64,000 bases of DNA from Demequina sediminicola (GTDB lineage Bacteria; Actinomycetota; Actinomycetes; Actinomycetales; Demequinaceae), in contig NZ_BBRB01000003.1 in the NCBI RefSeq assembly GCF_000975055.1, forward strand, positions 62,001 through 126,000, given 5' to 3'. Under the pieces are notes generated by a model. The model saw nothing but the letters and a program-made list of their open reading frames with translations, made no database searches and was not told the origin of the DNA. The position numbers and the translations under genes are program-made. How positions within the stretch are numbered: the first letter of the stretch is position 1; every line of letters begins with the position of its first letter. Shown here piece by piece: positions 19,970 through 29,218 of this stretch.

Positions 19970-20982
19970 TCAGTCTCCACAATTCTTGACAGGTAGCGGG
20001 CGACGGCACGCACTGCGGCCATCGTCCCTGGGTAATCCATACGAGTAGGCCCGAGCGCACCCAGTAGTGACGGACTGTCACCCTGAGATCCATAGCCCGC
20101 AGCCACGATCGAGGTACGCGAGAAAGCGTCGGCACCGTTTTCCGCGCCGATTCTTACGCTCACGTCACGACCCTCTTCGGCCATTTCATGTAACAACCGC
20201 AACAGCACTACTTGTTCCTCAAGTGCATCGAGGACAGGGCCGATCGCGTTCGTTTCAAAGTCACTTGCTGCACGCGCCAGATTGGACGTACCAGCGAAGA
20301 CAACGCGCTCCACAGTACCGCCGCGAGCCGAACTCAACACCGCGTCGGCTACCGATGACGCCCACTCTTGGTGAGTGCCGCGCGACAACCACGTCGCCAA
20401 GGACGGCGCGAGTTCGGTGGGTGTGCGCCCCACGGCAACCTCGTTGAGGCCGCGTGCGGCAGACTCAAACTCGTCCTCCGTCACGTGGCGGCCAAGGCTG
20501 ACCGTCGACTGCTCCACCCTCGCGTCGGCGGAAACCACCACGACTAGCGCTCTGTCCGCTCCAATGCGCACCAACTCCACGCGCCGTACTGGAGACTCAC
20601 GGGGAGACGGATACTGCACCACCGCCACTTGGCGGGTCAGCTGACTCAAGAGCCGTACGGATCTCTCCACCACATCATTGAGATCAACGGCATCCGAGAG
20701 GAACGTGCTGATGGCTCTCTTATGTGGTTCATGCATCGCGGCCGACGCCACCTGATCAACGAAGCGGCGATAGCCGGCGTCAGTCGGAATACGCCCCGCA
20801 CTGGTGTGGGGCTGAGCGATAAGGCCTTCCTCTTCAAGGGCAGCCATGTCATTGCGGATAGTCGCTGACGACACCCCCATCTCGGAAGCCGCCGCCAGGG
20901 CCTTTGACCCGACGGGCTCAGACGTGGCGACGTAGCCCTCCACGATGGCGTGAAGCACAGCGCGACGGCGGTCCTCGCTCAC
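19966..20982 (-). CDS. hrcA: Heat-inducible transcription repressor HrcA
   Basis: A 338-residue repressor. The N-terminal winged helix has RRRAVLHAIVEGYVATSEPVGSKALA and VSSATIRNDMAALEEEGLI; a GAF-like dimerisation domain follows. It binds CIRCE elements and releases them on heat shock. A CIRCE lies at 21013-21039, about 30 bp upstream. GTG 20982 has AGGAG about 5 bp upstream; an in-frame GTG at 20988 directly abuts AGGAG and is less likely. Confidence 0.95.
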   Translation of the reverse strand: MSEDRRRAVLHAIVEGYVATSEPVGSKALAAASEMGVSSATIRNDMAALEEEGLIAQPHTSAGRIPTDAGYRRFVDQVASAAMHEPHKRAISTFLSDAVDLNDVVERSVRLLSQLTRQVAVVQYPSPRESPVRRVELVRIGADRALVVVVSADARVEQSTVSLGRHVTEDEFESAARGLNEVAVGRTPTELAPSLATWLSRGTHQEWASSVADAVLSSARGGTVERVVFAGTSNLARAASDFETNAIGPVLDALEEQVVLLRLLHEMAEEGRDVSVRIGAENGADAFSRTSIVAAGYGSQGDSPSLLGALGPTRMDYPGTMAAVRAVARYLSRIVETE

Positions 20983-21012
20983 AAACACTCCTCACCACAA
21001 ACGAACATCGCA

Positions 21013-21039
21013 TTGGCACTCAACGGTGCAGAGTGCTAA
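21013..21039. promoter_or_regulatory. CIRCE element (HrcA operator)
   Basis: TTGGCACTC, nine bases, then GAGTGCTAA. This matches TTAGCACTC-N9-GAGTGCTAA with one change. It is placed just upstream of hrcA and should repress the hrcA-dnaJ-rsmE-HIT-phoH-ybeY-era run at normal temperature. Confidence 0.95.
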
Positions 21040-21265
21040 TTCTAACGCGACATGACTATCCCCAGCCAAGCACCCACTCTTCCCCGCCATGTCCAGGTGC
21101 GATAGTGTCGCAAGTGTTGCCGTGTCCACGGAATGAGGGTGTCCATGGGCAACGGCAGGCGAACAGGCTTCTCGGCGGCGCATTTACTCATTGAGCGTTG
21201 ACCCCGCAAGCCCCCGACGCCACACTGTCCCCGCACCCATTACACAATCAAAGTGGTGAAACAAT

Positions 21266-21703
21266 ATGACTGAGAACAACGCAACCCCGCCCCCCGAGGG
21301 CCAGCCCCAGCAGCCCCAGGGCCAGCCGCAGTACCAGCAGCAGCCTCAGGGTCAGCCCACACCTGCACAGGGCGTGAGCGAATCTGACGAGCGCACCATG
21401 GGTCTGCTCACGCACATTTCGGCCATCCTGCTCGGCCTCATCGGCCCGCTCATCTTCTGGCTGATCTACCGCGAGCGCAGCGCATTCCTGAACGACCAGG
21501 GCAAGGAAGCACTGAACTTCAACATCCTCGTCGCCATCGTGTACGTGGGCCTCTCCGTGCTGTCCGTCATCACCCTGGGCTTCGGCACTCTGCTGTTCCC
21601 CCTCGTGTGGATCGCCGCACTGGTCTTCCAGATCATCGGTGGCCTGGCAGCAAACAAGCACGAGAACTACCGCTACCCACTGAACTGGCGCATCATCAAG
21701 TAA
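21266..21703 (+). CDS. DUF4870 membrane protein (first of two)
   Basis: A 145-residue protein. A Pro/Gln-rich N-terminus (~1-40) precedes a DUF4870 (Tic20-like) domain: DERTMGLLTHISAILLGLIGPLIFWLIYRERSAFLNDQGKEALNF and two further membrane segments, ending KHENYRYPLNWRIIK. Function of DUF4870 is unknown. A paralogue follows 99 bp downstream. Confidence 0.85.
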   Translation: MTENNATPPPEGQPQQPQGQPQYQQQPQGQPTPAQGVSESDERTMGLLTHISAILLGLIGPLIFWLIYRERSAFLNDQGKEALNFNILVAIVYVGLSVLSVITLGFGTLLFPLVWIAALVFQIIGGLAANKHENYRYPLNWRIIK

Positions 21704-21743
21704 TCCTGCAGCATCCTCAGGGATGTCCCGCATTACTGTCAGG

Positions 21744-21778
21744 GCCCCGCATCAGCCTCCCGGCCGATGCGGGGCTTT
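21744..21778 (+). terminator. Rho-independent terminator after first DUF4870 gene
   Basis: GCCCCGCATC (21744-21753) and GATGCGGGGC (21766-21775) form a perfect 10-bp stem followed by TTTGTGCTTT. It separates the two DUF4870 genes and suggests the second has its own promoter. Confidence 0.7.
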
Positions 21779-21802
21779 GTGCTTTCGTGCGACTGTAGAA
21801 GC

Positions 21803-22297
21803 ATGAGCACACCGACCCCCGAACAGCAGCCCCGCGAGGATTCTCAAGGTACGGGCCCCGTTCCCCCGCCCTCGGCCCCTCACACGCAAGGTCAGCAGCC
21901 CAACGGAGCGCCGTACGCCGCGCCCGCACCCATGCTGGAATCCGATGCGCGCATGTATGCGATGTTCATTCACATCTCGGCAGTGATCGGTGCCGTCATC
22001 TCAGCGAGCTTCTTTGGCTTTGTGGCACCCCTCGTCCTGTGGCTGATCTTCCGCGAGCGCAGTGCCCTTGTCCATCATCAGGGACGTCAGCAATTGAACC
22101 TCCAGCTGACGGGCCTCCTCGTGGGCATCGCTGCGGTCATCATCGGGGTCATCTCTTTTGGTCTGGGATTCCTTGTCACGGCTCCCCTGTGGCTTGCGTT
22201 CTGGATCTACTCGATCGTCGCGTCCGTCATGGCTGGGGTGAAGGCCAACCGCGGCGAGTACTCTCGCTTCCGCCTCGCGATTCCGTTCTTCAAGTAA
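21803..22297 (+). CDS. DUF4870 membrane protein (second of two)
   Basis: A 164-residue paralogue of the preceding gene. A Pro/Gln/Gly-rich N-terminus (~1-45) leads to MYAMFIHISAVIGAVISASFFGFVAPLVLWLIFRERSALVHHQGRQQLN, then two more membrane segments, ending NRGEYSRFRLAIPFFK. The shared FRERSA, HHQGRQ/NDQGKE and C-terminal pattern show common origin. ATG 21803 starts the disordered tail just as in the neighbour. Function unknown. Confidence 0.85.
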   Translation: MSTPTPEQQPREDSQGTGPVPPPSAPHTQGQQPNGAPYAAPAPMLESDARMYAMFIHISAVIGAVISASFFGFVAPLVLWLIFRERSALVHHQGRQQLNLQLTGLLVGIAAVIIGVISFGLGFLVTAPLWLAFWIYSIVASVMAGVKANRGEYSRFRLAIPFFK

Positions 22298-22340
22298 CGG
22301 GGTCACACGGCAAACATCGAGGCCACCGGCTGAAGCCCAC

Positions 22341-23510
22341 TCATGTGAGTGCGCGCACCGCAGCGTCCGCGAGAAGCCGTCCGCGCAGGGTGAGCACAAG
22401 ACGCCCCGCGAGCGCCTCACGTCCGTCGAGCACCCCATCAGAGACAAGGGCGGCGATCTGTTCAGGACGACGCTCGGGCAAGTACTCGACCGGAATGCCG
22501 TCAGCTAGGCGCAAGCGCAACATGACGGACTCCAAGGCGAGATCGTCGGCCGTGAGCGGCTCCACTTCGGCGGTGGGGCTCTCGCCCTTCGCGAGACGTG
22601 CCGCATAGGCGCGCGGCAACTTCACGTTCCACCAGCGGCGTGCGGAAACTTCGCCGCCCTGATCATCGACGCCAGGTCCCATGTAGGAGTGGGCGCCGGG
22701 CCCGACGCCCCACCAGTCCTGGCTTGTCCAGTAGGCGATGTTGTGGCGGCAACGCTGAGATTCGTCGCGTGCCCAGTTCGACACCTCGTACCAGGCGTAG
22801 CCGGCATCAGACAGCCGTGCGTTGGCGAGCTCGTACATGTCCGCCTGGGTATCGAGATCGACTGCTTCAATCTGCCCGCGCTTCAACTGCGCACCCATAC
22901 GAGTTCCCGGTTCGATCACGAGCGCGTAGGCGCTGACATGGTCGGGTTCCAGAGCAGTAGCTGCATCGAGCGACGCCTCCCAGTCCGCGAGTGACTCCCC
23001 CGGCGTGCCATAGATCAGGTCCAAGCTCACCGCGAGTCCCGCCTCGCGTGCCCACTGAACGGATCGCGCCACGTTCGCGGGGTTGTGCGTGCGCTCCAAC
23101 GTGGCCAGCACATGGGGCACCGCGGACTGCATGCCGAACGAGACTCGCGTAAACCCTGCAATGGCGAGTGCAGCGAGAGACTCCCTCGTCACCGAGTCGG
23201 GATTTGCCTCGGTGGTGACCTCGGCATCGGCCGTCAGCCCCCAAGTCTCTTTCACGCCCTCCAGCAAAGCCGTCAGCGCGTCCGGGTCGAGCATCGTCGG
23301 GGTGCCGCCACCAATGAAGACGGTGCGGACGGCACGGCCGTCCCCAGCCATGCTGGCGCGCGCCTGCCCCATCTCAGCCAAGGCCGCGCTCACATAGTCA
23401 TCGCGTGAGGAAAACTCGCTCTCCCCTGGCGCATACGTGTTGAAGTCGCAGTACCCGCAACGCACAGCGCAAAACGGGACGTGGATGTAGACGCCAAAGT
23501 CGCGGGACAC
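22341..23510 (-). CDS. hemW: Radical SAM heme chaperone HemW
   Basis: A 389-residue radical SAM protein. VPFCAVRCGYCDFNTY holds the CxxxCxxC cluster motif. FIGGGTPTMLD, TTEANPDS and RVSFGMQSAVPHVL follow, all typical of HemW, which delivers heme rather than oxidising coproporphyrinogen. It follows lepA by 2 bp, a common pairing. Confidence 0.93.
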   Translation of the reverse strand: MSRDFGVYIHVPFCAVRCGYCDFNTYAPGESEFSSRDDYVSAALAEMGQARASMAGDGRAVRTVFIGGGTPTMLDPDALTALLEGVKETWGLTADAEVTTEANPDSVTRESLAALAIAGFTRVSFGMQSAVPHVLATLERTHNPANVARSVQWAREAGLAVSLDLIYGTPGESLADWEASLDAATALEPDHVSAYALVIEPGTRMGAQLKRGQIEAVDLDTQADMYELANARLSDAGYAWYEVSNWARDESQRCRHNIAYWTSQDWWGVGPGAHSYMGPGVDDQGGEVSARRWWNVKLPRAYAARLAKGESPTAEVEPLTADDLALESVMLRLRLADGIPVEYLPERRPEQIAALVSDGVLDGREALAGRLVLTLRGRLLADAAVRALT

Positions 23511-23512
23511 CG

Positions 23513-25366
23513 CTACTTCTTCTTGCCCTTGTCTGAGCCGTCGTCGGAGGTACTCAGTGCCGCGATGAACGCCTCGGGCGGCACTTCTACCGAGCCGATG
23601 TTCTTCATGCGCTTCTTACCGGCCTTCTGCTTCTCCAGAAGTTTGCGCTTACGGGAAATGTCGCCGCCGTAACACTTGGCGAGAACGTCCTTGCGGATGG
23701 CGCGGATAGTTTCGCGGGCAATAATGCGCGCGCCGATCGCGGCCTGAACTGGGATCTCGAACTGCTGGCGGTCGATCAAGTCCTTGAGCTTGCCCACCAT
23801 GCTGACGCCGTACTTGTATGCCGCATCGCGGTGAACCACAGCGCTAAACGCGTCGACCGTCTCGCCCTGGAGCAGGATGTCGACCTTGACGAGGTCAGCG
23901 GTCTGTTCACCGGCGGGCTCATAGTCGAGCGAACCGTAGCCGCGCGTGCGCGACTTGAGTTGGTCAAAGAAGTCGAAGACCACTTCTGCGAGCGGCAGCG
24001 TGTAGTGCATCTCGACGCGGGTCTCGGACAGATAGTTCATTGTCCCCATGGTTCCGCGACGTTCCTGACACAGTTCCATGACCGCACCAATGAACTCGCT
24101 GGGCACCAGAATGGAGGCCTCAACCACGGGTTCGCGGACCGAGTGAATCTTTCCACCCGGGAACTCCGAGGGGTTCGTCACCTCAACCTCAGTGCCGTCC
24201 TCCATCTGCACTGTGTAGACCACGTTTGGCGCAGTCGAAATCAGTTCGATGTCGAATTCCCGCTCAAGGCGGTCTCGCACAATCTCCAGGTGCAGCAGAC
24301 CCAGGTAGCCACAGCGGAAGCCGAATCCCAGCGCTACCGAACTCTCAGGCTCGTAGACCAATGACGCATCGTTCAACTGCAATTTGTCGAGCGCGTCACG
24401 CAGGACCGGGAAATCGGAACCGTCCAGAGGGAACAGCCCCGAATAGACCATGGGACGCGGGTCGCGGTAGCCGCCCACTGCTTCTGTGGCACGGTTGTGC
24501 GCGAGCGTGACGGTGTCACCCACCTTGGACAGCCGCACGTCCTTTACACCGGTGATGAGATAGCCCACCTCGCCGACGCCCAGGCCCTTGGTGGGCTTCG
24601 GGTCCGGGGAAATCACGCCGATCTCGAGGAGATCGTGGGTGGCCTTGGTGGACATCATCGCGATCTTCTCGCGAGGCTTCAGTTGTCCATCCACCACGCG
24701 GACATATGTCACCACGCCACGGTACGAGTCATACACCGAGTCAAAGATCATGGCGCGGGCGGGCGCATCCTCGACGCCCACGGGCGCGGGAATGTCACGC
24801 ACAACACGGTCGAGCAACTCAGGGACGCCCTCACCAGTCTTGCCGCTGACGCGCAGGACGTCCGACGCCTCACAACCGATGAGCTGCGCCAACTCGTCTG
24901 CGTAGCGGTCCGGATCCGCGGAGGGCAGGTCAATCTTGTTCAAGACGGGAATGATGGTGAGGTCATTCTCCATCGCCAAGTACAGGTTGGCGAGGGTCTG
25001 AGCCTCGATGCCCTGGGCCGCATCCACCAACAGCACGGCACCTTCACACGCGGCGAGCGAACGCGACACTTCATAGGAGAAGTCGACGTGGCCCGGGGTG
25101 TCGATCATGTTGAGGGCGAACTCATCTGCCTCAACACTCCACGGCATCCGCACAGCCTGCGACTTGATCGTGATGCCACGCTCACGCTCGATATCCATCC
25201 GGTCCAGGTACTGGGCCTTCATCTGGCGCGCTTCCACCACACCGGTCAACTGCAGCATACGGTCGGCAAGAGTCGACTTGCCGTGGTCAATGTGGGCAAT
25301 GATGCAGAAGTTGCGAATGTGCGCAGGCGCAGTGGCAGCGGGCACGATGCGAGAAGCGGAAGTCAC
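23513..25366 (-). CDS. lepA: Elongation factor 4 (LepA)
   Basis: About 617 residues from GTG 25366. A ribosome-associated GTPase thought to assist back-translocation or ribosome assembly. G1 is [10 protein letters not shown]2 [10 protein letters not shown]3 DTPGHVDF, G4 NKIDLP. The LepA-specific C-terminal domain ends in Lys-rich sequence ([18 protein letters not shown]). GTG 25366 gives the usual ~16 residues before [19 protein letters not shown] 25405 is an alternative 13 codons longer. Confidence 0.96.
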   Translation of the reverse strand: MTSASRIVPAATAPAHIRNFCIIAHIDHGKSTLADRMLQLTGVVEARQMKAQYLDRMDIERERGITIKSQAVRMPWSVEADEFALNMIDTPGHVDFSYEVSRSLAACEGAVLLVDAAQGIEAQTLANLYLAMENDLTIIPVLNKIDLPSADPDRYADELAQLIGCEASDVLRVSGKTGEGVPELLDRVVRDIPAPVGVEDAPARAMIFDSVYDSYRGVVTYVRVVDGQLKPREKIAMMSTKATHDLLEIGVISPDPKPTKGLGVGEVGYLITGVKDVRLSKVGDTVTLAHNRATEAVGGYRDPRPMVYSGLFPLDGSDFPVLRDALDKLQLNDASLVYEPESSVALGFGFRCGYLGLLHLEIVRDRLEREFDIELISTAPNVVYTVQMEDGTEVEVTNPSEFPGGKIHSVREPVVEASILVPSEFIGAVMELCQERRGTMGTMNYLSETRVEMHYTLPLAEVVFDFFDQLKSRTRGYGSLDYEPAGEQTADLVKVDILLQGETVDAFSAVVHRDAAYKYGVSMVGKLKDLIDRQQFEIPVQAAIGARIIARETIRAIRKDVLAKCYGGDISRKRKLLEKQKAGKKRMKNIGSVEVPPEAFIAALSTSDDGSDKGKKK

Positions 25367-25507
25367 GGCGGAAGAGATTCCTTTGGGGTTGCGGAGCAGG
25401 TCCAACGGCTATTTTCCCACGTTCCAGCGATTCTTCATGCCGCGGCCTATTCTGTCGATAAACAGGTGCACAGGAATCCTGACACCGATGGGAAGAAGGC
25501 GCAGTCG

Positions 25508-27157
25508 ATGGCACACGACAACGCACTGTTTCGCGCAGCGTTCGCGGGAGGTGCGATGGGCATGAGCGTGCTCGACGCGCACTCCCAAATCGTGGAAGCA
25601 AACCCCGCCTTGACGGCGGCCCTTGGCTACAGCATCGACGAACTCGAAGGTCAGAAGCTAGCAGCCATCACGCACCCGGACGATGTCGGCAGAGACTCGC
25701 GCGTCATGGACCGGCTGAGTCGCGGAGTCGCGCAACACATTCACACCCAGCGCCGACTGCTCCGCGCCGACGGCGAAGTGATCTGGACCCGCACGACGTT
25801 CTCGCGCGTCGAAGGCGAGCCAGTACGGATCATCGCCCAGATCGAAGACCTCACCGAGACACGCCGCGCCCAAGACCTCCTCGAACACCGTGCGTTGCAC
25901 GACAACCTCACGGGACTTCCCAACCGCGTGCTCCTCCTCGACCGGCTCACAGTCGCCCTGGAATCGGCACACCAACATGCGGCGTGCATCTTCCTCGACA
26001 TCGACGACTTCACCCTCATCAACGACTCACTCGGCCACGAAGCCGGCGACCAACTCATTATGGAGGTCGCCTCCCGCATCGAATCTGTCTCGCGGCCCGG
26101 CGACACTGTGGCGCGCCTCGGCGGCGACGAGTTCGTCGTGATCGCGCCCGGGGTAGAAGACTCCGAGTCCGCCATCGACTACGCGACGCAGCTTCAGGAA
26201 GCCGTCAACCGCCCCATCCCCATCGACGGACACGACATCTCCCCCACGGCATCGGCCGGTATTTCGCTCACGTCTCGCGGCGATTCAGCCCAAGGCCTGT
26301 TGCGCGACGCGGACGTCGCAATGTCCAGCGCCAAGCGCACCGGCCGCAACCGATGCGAAGTGTTCTCCGAACACATGGGACACGACGCCAAGATGCGCCT
26401 CTCCGTGGAATCCGAACTTCGCGCAGCGCTGCGCGAAGGACAACTCGAAGTCCACTTCCAACCCGTCGTCAACCTCATCACCGAGGAAATCCGGGCCTTC
26501 GAGGCCTTGGTCCGCTGGCGCCACCCCAACCGTGGGCTTCTGCTCCCCGATGAATTCATGGGCATCTGTGAACACGCCAACCTCGTGCCCCAACTCGGCG
26601 AGATCGTGCTGCGCGACGCCTGCCGATTCCTCGCTGAGCGACCCCACTTCGACGGGCGCGTCCTGGTGAACATCTCCACCCAACAAATCGGCGGCGCAGG
26701 GCTCGTCGAAGCCGTACAAGAAGCCCTCGCCGTCACCGGAGTGGCACCCACACAACTGGCACTTGAAATCACCGAGACCGGGATGCTTCTCCCCACCACC
26801 TCAACGCGAGCCGAACTCGCCGCGCTTGATGAACTGGGGGTCGACCTGCTCCTCGATGACTTCGGAACCGGCTACTCGGCACTGTCATCGGTACTGAGTT
26901 CCCCCGTGACGGGTATGAAGCTCGCACGAGAGTTCACCTGCCGTCTGGGGGACGATTCCACCGGCGACCGCATCTCCACCGCCATCTCGTCACTTGTCAA
27001 CAGCCTGTCCATGGTCGGCATCATCGAAGGTGTCGAGACAGCCACCCAGCGCGACCGCGCCATCACTCACGGCTGGGAACTTGGACAAGGGTTCCTCTTT
27101 GGGCACCCTCTCCCCAGCAGCGAAATCTCCTACGGCCGCGTACCAGCCGCCTCGTAG
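25508..27157 (+). CDS. PAS-GGDEF-EAL cyclic-di-GMP signalling protein
   Basis: A 549-residue protein. A PAS domain (~5-115) is followed by a diguanylate cyclase domain with LDIDDFTLINDSLGHEAGDQL and an intact GGDEF near residue 204. RPGD lies five residues before GGDEF, matching the RxxD product-inhibition I-site. The C-terminal phosphodiesterase domain has FEALVRWRHP (~331-340), LEITETGMLL and LDDFGTGYSAL, all typical of active EAL enzymes. No membrane segment is visible, so it is probably cytoplasmic. Both activities could be functional. Upstream in-frame sequence is antisense to lepA and not part of the gene. Confidence 0.92.
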   Translation: MAHDNALFRAAFAGGAMGMSVLDAHSQIVEANPALTAALGYSIDELEGQKLAAITHPDDVGRDSRVMDRLSRGVAQHIHTQRRLLRADGEVIWTRTTFSRVEGEPVRIIAQIEDLTETRRAQDLLEHRALHDNLTGLPNRVLLLDRLTVALESAHQHAACIFLDIDDFTLINDSLGHEAGDQLIMEVASRIESVSRPGDTVARLGGDEFVVIAPGVEDSESAIDYATQLQEAVNRPIPIDGHDISPTASAGISLTSRGDSAQGLLRDADVAMSSAKRTGRNRCEVFSEHMGHDAKMRLSVESELRAALREGQLEVHFQPVVNLITEEIRAFEALVRWRHPNRGLLLPDEFMGICEHANLVPQLGEIVLRDACRFLAERPHFDGRVLVNISTQQIGGAGLVEAVQEALAVTGVAPTQLALEITETGMLLPTTSTRAELAALDELGVDLLLDDFGTGYSALSSVLSSPVTGMKLAREFTCRLGDDSTGDRISTAISSLVNSLSMVGIIEGVETATQRDRAITHGWELGQGFLFGHPLPSSEISYGRVPAAS

Positions 27158-27180
27158 CACTACTGTCCTAGGCTGAGCGC

Positions 27181-27735
27181 GTGGAGACCATTCTTGCGAT
27201 TGTGGCGATTGCCGCCATTGTGCTGCTATCCCTCACGGGAAAGCCGACTCGGAAGCATCGTGGACCCCGGCCCACCAAGTACACGCAGCGCACTCGCGGA
27301 CGTACAACCACCTCGACGCTGACGCGCCCCTACCCCGGCGACTACAAGGGCCACGTCACCATCCACTACGAACCCCATCCCGACGGACGGCCCGATCCTG
27401 GTGAAATCGTGTGGACGTGGGTCCCCTTCGAAGAAGACCACACGCGCGGCAAGGACCGGCCGGTGCTGCTCATCGGATATGCCGGCGATTGGCTACTGGG
27501 AGTTCAACTCACCAGCAAGAACCATGACACCGATGTGGCACGAGAGGCACGGTACGGCCGGCACTGGCTCGACATAGGCACTGGTACGTGGGATCAGAAA
27601 CGTCGCCCTAGCGAGATTCGTCTGGACAGGATCGTGCGCGTGGACCCTGCAGCGGTACGCCGAGAAGGCGCTATCCTAGACAAGCAGCGCTTCGACGCCG
27701 TCGCTCATTCGCTTTCTGACCTTCATCACTGGTAG
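27181..27735 (+). CDS. Membrane-anchored PemK/MazF-like protein
   Basis: A 184-residue protein starting at GTG 27181. Residues ~3-18 form a hydrophobic N-terminal anchor. A basic stretch follows, then a PemK/MazF-like domain (~70-180): GEIVWTWVPFEEDHTRGKDRPVLLIGYAGDWLLGVQLTSKNH. In toxin members this fold cuts mRNA; members of this anchored type have no proven activity. No antitoxin gene is adjacent. It is followed by rpsT 81 bp downstream. Confidence 0.7.
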   Translation: METILAIVAIAAIVLLSLTGKPTRKHRGPRPTKYTQRTRGRTTTSTLTRPYPGDYKGHVTIHYEPHPDGRPDPGEIVWTWVPFEEDHTRGKDRPVLLIGYAGDWLLGVQLTSKNHDTDVAREARYGRHWLDIGTGTWDQKRRPSEIRLDRIVRVDPAAVRREGAILDKQRFDAVAHSLSDLHHW

Positions 27736-27816
27736 CATTGTCGTTTGTGTGTGGGCGCGTGCTCGCGCTCCAGAGCTCATTATTTTCACGCTTTACCATC
27801 ACCGAGAAGGATCGCT

Positions 27817-28077
27817 GTGGCAAACATCAAGTCGAAGATCAAGCGCATCGGCACCAACGAAAAGGCCCGCCAGCGCAACGTCGCCGTCAAGTCAGAACTG
27901 AAGACCAACGTCCGCCGTGTCCGTGAGGCCATTGCTGCGGGCGACAAGGACAAGGCTGCACAGGCCCTCCAGGTTGCTTCCGTGAAGCTTGACAAGGCCG
28001 TCTCCAAGGGCGTCATTCACAAGAACCAGGCAGCGAACCGCAAGTCGGCGCTCGCCAAGCAGGTGGCTGCTCTCTAA
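27817..28077 (+). CDS. rpsT: 30S ribosomal protein S20
   Basis: An 86-residue basic protein of the S20 family: [29 protein letters not shown] and [19 protein letters not shown] 27817 follows GAGAAGGA (27804-27811). A terminator lies just after it. Confidence 0.96.
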   Translation: MANIKSKIKRIGTNEKARQRNVAVKSELKTNVRRVREAIAAGDKDKAAQALQVASVKLDKAVSKGVIHKNQAANRKSALAKQVAAL

Positions 28078-28094
28078 GCAGTCGCACTGAGATT

Positions 28095-28133
28095 CGAGCC
28101 CCGCACGCGCAAGCGTGACGGGGCTCGTGTCAT
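28095..28133 (+). terminator. Rho-independent terminator after rpsT
   Basis: CGAGCCCCG (28095-28103) and CGGGGCTCG (28119-28127) form a 9-bp stem followed by a weak T-rich tail (TGTCATTT). Confidence 0.65.
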
Positions 28134-28233
28134 TTCTGGGTAACTGCGCCCAGTCCCCCACGACTGCTGCGCATTCAGCGGCGCCAGAGTGGGCCACCGC
28201 AACGCTGGCTCCACCACGGGAGGACTGACTCGC

Positions 28234-29214
28234 CTACGGCTGCGCTAACTGGGCGACCACCCGAACGGCACGCTCAAGGCTGTACTCCGGTGCACGCGCA
28301 GCTCCCTTGATTTCAGCGTCGGCCTGAGCCACTGCCTCGATCGCTTCAGCCAAAGTGTCCGCAGTCCACCGCTGCAAATCGCGCCGGGCTCGCTCTGCTT
28401 GCCATGGTGCGATTCCGAGGTCGCGCGTTGGATCGAGTTTGCGACCACGCGCCGCACCCACCTTTGCCAACACGCGCAGTTTGGCGGCCAACGCGGCATT
28501 CAACGGCACAGGGTCAAGACCAGTGGAGAGTGCGTGACGCAACGACGACAGGGCCTTCGGCAAATCCCCCGCAATCGCAGCATCGGCCACATCGAATGCC
28601 GTCGCGTTGACGCGTGAGCCGTAGTACCGAGTGACGTCCTCGACGGTGATGTTGCCGTCGATGTCCCGCATCAGTTGCTGACCGGCAGCGGCGAGCTCTG
28701 CGACGTCCGTCCCGACAGCATCCACTAAAGCACGCACTACCTGGGCGCGCACTGGACGCTTGCCGCGTTCAAACTCACCAGTCATGAAGTCCGCCAACTC
28801 GGCGTCCTTCTTGAGGGCGGGGCAGGTATATTCAGGCGCCCCGGATTTGCGCACCGCATCAAGCAGCTTCTTGCCGCGCACGCCACCACCGTGGCGGATC
28901 ACGACGGTGACCTCTGGGTCGGCGTGCGGAAGGTACGCAAGGCCATCAGCGAGGAACTCGTCGTTCATAGCCTCAGCACCCTCGACGACGACGATGCCAG
29001 CTTCGTCAAAGAGCGACGGACTCGCGGCCGCCATGAGCGCACTTTTGGTATAGGAGCCTGCGTCAAGCGTCGTTACGGCCGCATCGGGGCGAGCATGAAT
29101 GATGCGTTCAATGGCACGCTGACCCAACACTCGTTCAGGCCCACTGATGAGCACCACGGGTGCGGGAGCGGCGCGAAACCAGGTTGCCTCGGGGGCGCGT
29201 GAACGTGGCGGCAT
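28234..29214 (-). CDS. holA: DNA polymerase III subunit delta
   Basis: A 326-residue clamp-loader subunit. The N-terminal VVLISGPERVLGQRAIERII, DAGSYTKSALMAAASPSLFDEAGIVVVEGAE and the C-terminal helical domain fit the HolA family. It lies 4 bp after comEC, as in many actinobacteria, and opposite-facing to rpsT. Confidence 0.92.
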   Translation of the reverse strand: MPPRSRAPEATWFRAAPAPVVLISGPERVLGQRAIERIIHARPDAAVTTLDAGSYTKSALMAAASPSLFDEAGIVVVEGAEAMNDEFLADGLAYLPHADPEVTVVIRHGGGVRGKKLLDAVRKSGAPEYTCPALKKDAELADFMTGEFERGKRPVRAQVVRALVDAVGTDVAELAAAGQQLMRDIDGNITVEDVTRYYGSRVNATAFDVADAAIAGDLPKALSSLRHALSTGLDPVPLNAALAAKLRVLAKVGAARGRKLDPTRDLGIAPWQAERARRDLQRWTADTLAEAIEAVAQADAEIKGAARAPEYSLERAVRVVAQLAQP

Positions 29215-29218
29215 GGCA

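Noticed and set aside
21133..21201. Small plus-strand frame (MRVSMGNGRRTGFSAAHL...) upstream of the first DUF4870 gene
   Set aside because: 22 codons, no clear ribosome-binding site and no family match; cannot be supported from sequence alone.
24497..25507. Long open frame upstream of the GGDEF-EAL gene
   Set aside because: It is antisense to lepA, whose conserved motifs prove the other strand is coding.
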